The translations under genes and the position numbers were made by a program. DNA of 6,004 nucleotides from Clostridia bacterium (GTDB lineage Bacteria > Bacillota > Clostridia > Oscillospirales > CAG-272): the NCBI GenBank assembly GCA_017382555.1, contig JAFOAB010000267.1, forward strand, positions 1 through 6,004. The letters are read 5' to 3'. Position 1 is the first letter of the stretch; every line of letters begins with the position of its first letter. The notes under the pieces are model-generated. The model worked only from the letters and a program-made list of their open reading frames with translations, made no database searches and was not told where the DNA came from. This document shows, one piece after another, positions 4,503 through 6,004 of this stretch.

Positions 4503-6004
4503 TTATATATCCGCGTCCTTGAGATAAAGCTTGCCGTATTCGGCGATGTATTCCTTTCTGCCGGCAAGGTTATCACCAAGCAGAAGCTCGAACATCTCCT
4601 CCGTCTCTCGCTCGCCCGTGGGAGTTACGGCAACAAGGCGGCGCGTTGCGGGGTTCATGGTGGTTTGCCACATCATTTCGGGCTCGTTTTCACCAAGTCC
4701 CTTGGAGCGCTGTACGGTGTATTTTTCCTTACCGAAGGATGCGATTATCTGATCCTTTTCCGCATCCGTATACGCAAATTGTATCTTATCCTTGCAGGTT
4801 ATCTCGAAAAGCGGAGATTCCGCAATGTAGATCTTGCCCTCCTTGATAAGCGTGGGAAGCAGACGGTAGAACATCGTGAGAAGAAGCGTACGGATCTGGA
4901 AGCCGTCCTCGTCCGCATCGGTACAGATGATTATCTTGCTCCAGGAAAGATCCTCGGGGCGGAAGGTGCCAATGCCGTCCTTGCCCTTTCCCTTTATTTC
5001 GGCGCCGCAGCCGATAACGCGCAGAAGGTCAAGGATAATATCGTTTTTGAGTATCTTATCGTAGCCGCTCTTTAAGCAGTTAAGCGTTTTACCTCTTACG
5101 GGGATGATTGCCTGATATTCCGCATTTCTGCCCAGCTTACACGATGACATTGCGGAATCACCCTCTACGATGTAAAGCTCGCGTCTTTCCCTATCCTTCG
5201 AGCGGCAGGAAACAAACTTTTCCACACGGCTTGCGGCATCGTCGCTCTTCTTTGCAAGTGTCTTTTTAAGGTCGATACGGCTTCTTTCCGCTTCCTCGCG
5301 GCTGCGCTTGTTTACAAGCACGCATTTGATAAACTGCTCCTTGTCCATAGGATTTTCAAGGAAGTATATCTCCAGCTGCTTTGTAAGGAATTCGGTAACG
5401 CACTTCTGCAGGAAGGGGTTGTTTACCGCCTTTTTGGTCTGGTTTTCGTAGGAAGCCTCGGTGGAGAAGCTATTTATAACGAGAACAAGAGATTCCTCGA
5501 TATCCGAGAAGGTTATCTTCTGCTCGTTTTTGTTGTATTTACCCGCACTTCTGATTACCTTATCAACCGCGGAAACGAATGCGGCGCGTGCCGCACGATC
5601 GGTTGCTCCGCCGTGGTCAAGGGGGCTGGAGTTATGGAAATATTCGATGCCCGAAAGACCCGAGGTAAGGCAGAAGGATATCTGCGCAAGCACGTTGTAA
5701 TCCGCCATATCCTCGCGGTCGCGGCCTCTTGCCTCGGTGGTAAAATACACGGGCTGTGTAAGACCCCTGTCACCGGAAAGCTCCGCTACGTAATCGATTA
5801 TTCCGTTTTCGTAAAGGAAGGTCTGCTCCGTAAAGCTTCCGTCCTCGTTTTCAACGGCAAGCTGAAACTCAAGTCCCGCATTTACAACGGACTGACGGTG
5901 CAGCATATCCGTGAAATACTCAACGGGGATATTTATATCGGTAAACACCTCGATATCGGGCTTCCAACGGATGACCGTACCGGTGCGTTTTTCTTTTCTT
6001 TCAA
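4503..6004 (-). CDS. Type IIA DNA topoisomerase subunit B (ParE/GyrB-like), C-terminal part, truncated by window edge
   Basis: The frame is open from the window edge to the TAA at 4505-4503, giving 499 residues numbered here from the first full codon at 6002. It starts in the transducer domain (TGTVIRWKPDIEVF at 7-20) and contains the QTK lysine motif at 188-190 that contacts ATP gamma-phosphate in GyrB/ParE. The TOPRIM domain follows: EGDSA with catalytic Glu281 region at 280-284, PVRGKTLN near 301-308, and TDADEDG with the DxDxD metal ligands at 362-366. Next come RTLLLTMFYRLLP, QRSKGLGENEPEMMWQTTM at about 431-449 and a C-terminal GDNLAGRKEYI. The GHKL ATPase N terminus is outside the window. 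Together with an A subunit such proteins pass DNA strands to relax supercoils or decatenate chromosomes. TOPRIM positions usually GGSAKQGRD read MSSCKLGRN here, so this is a divergent paralogue. GTG at 5948 is an internal codon, not the start. No A-subunit gene follows. Whether it is ParE or a second GyrB is undecided. Confidence 0.9.
   Translation of the reverse strand, partial: ERKEKRTGTVIRWKPDIEVFTDINIPVEYFTDMLHRQSVVNAGLEFQLAVENEDGSFTEQTFLYENGIIDYVAELSGDRGLTQPVYFTTEARGRDREDMADYNVLAQISFCLTSGLSGIEYFHNSSPLDHGGATDRAARAAFVSAVDKVIRSAGKYNKNEQKITFSDIEESLVLVINSFSTEASYENQTKKAVNNPFLQKCVTEFLTKQLEIYFLENPMDKEQFIKCVLVNKRSREEAERSRIDLKKTLAKKSDDAASRVEKFVSCRSKDRERRELYIVEGDSAMSSCKLGRNAEYQAIIPVRGKTLNCLKSGYDKILKNDIILDLLRVIGCGAEIKGKGKDGIGTFRPEDLSWSKIIICTDADEDGFQIRTLLLTMFYRLLPTLIKEGKIYIAESPLFEITCKDKIQFAYTDAEKDQIIASFGKEKYTVQRSKGLGENEPEMMWQTTMNPATRRLVAVTPTGERETEEMFELLLGDNLAGRKEYIAEYGKLYLKDADI

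Noticed and set aside
4488..5075. 195-codon plus-strand open frame
   Set aside because: It is antisense to the TOPRIM and C-terminal part of the topoisomerase, where conserved motifs are in the minus frame.
5946..5948. GTG as start of the topoisomerase gene
   Set aside because: The frame stays open upstream to the window edge and encodes the conserved transducer segment TGTVIRWKPDIE, so the codon is an internal valine.

Overview
The window looks like a piece of chromosome from a low-to-mid GC Bacillota, most likely a gut-type member of the Clostridia. The evidence is strong GGAGG-type ribosome binding sites, a textbook sigma-A promoter, a glycoside hydrolase family 3 enzyme with the KHF..NNQE.RR motif frequent in clostridial homologues, a lipoprotein with a short lipobox signal, and a clostridial-looking GyrB/ParE paralogue. 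The lineage is inferred from gene style only; no rRNA or other marker is present.

Layout. (1) 1-587, minus strand: the first 195 codons of a GH3 beta-glucosidase-like enzyme, cut by the window edge. (2) 588-712: a 125-bp divergent intergenic region with a near-consensus promoter (TTTACA, 17 bp, TATAAT) driving rightward transcription, and a 7-bp dyad overlapping its -35 box. (3) 713-1519, plus strand: an AraC-family regulator with an N-terminal cupin sensor and a C-terminal double HTH. (4) 1553-4159, plus strand, 33 bp downstream: an 868-residue lipoprotein whose centre is a PHP-type metallohydrolase of the CehA/McbA kind, followed by Ig-like and lamin-tail-like modules. (5) 4160-4502: a convergent intergenic region with a strong intrinsic terminator, then an unusual mosaic of small hairpins separated by a GCGATAT heptamer whose orientation flips half-way. 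(6) 4503-6004, minus strand: the C-terminal 499 residues of a divergent type IIA topoisomerase B subunit (ParE/GyrB-like), with no A-subunit gene following it.

How the parts may work together. The regulator and the lipoprotein probably form one transcription unit, and the regulator sits head-to-head with the GH3 gene. This is the usual arrangement of a small carbohydrate-responsive cluster: a cupin-type sensor detects a sugar-like ligand and controls a glycosidase and a surface-anchored metal-dependent hydrolase. The substrate cannot be read from the sequence. The topoisomerase gene belongs to a separate, convergent unit. The most unusual structure is the hairpin mosaic between the convergent genes.
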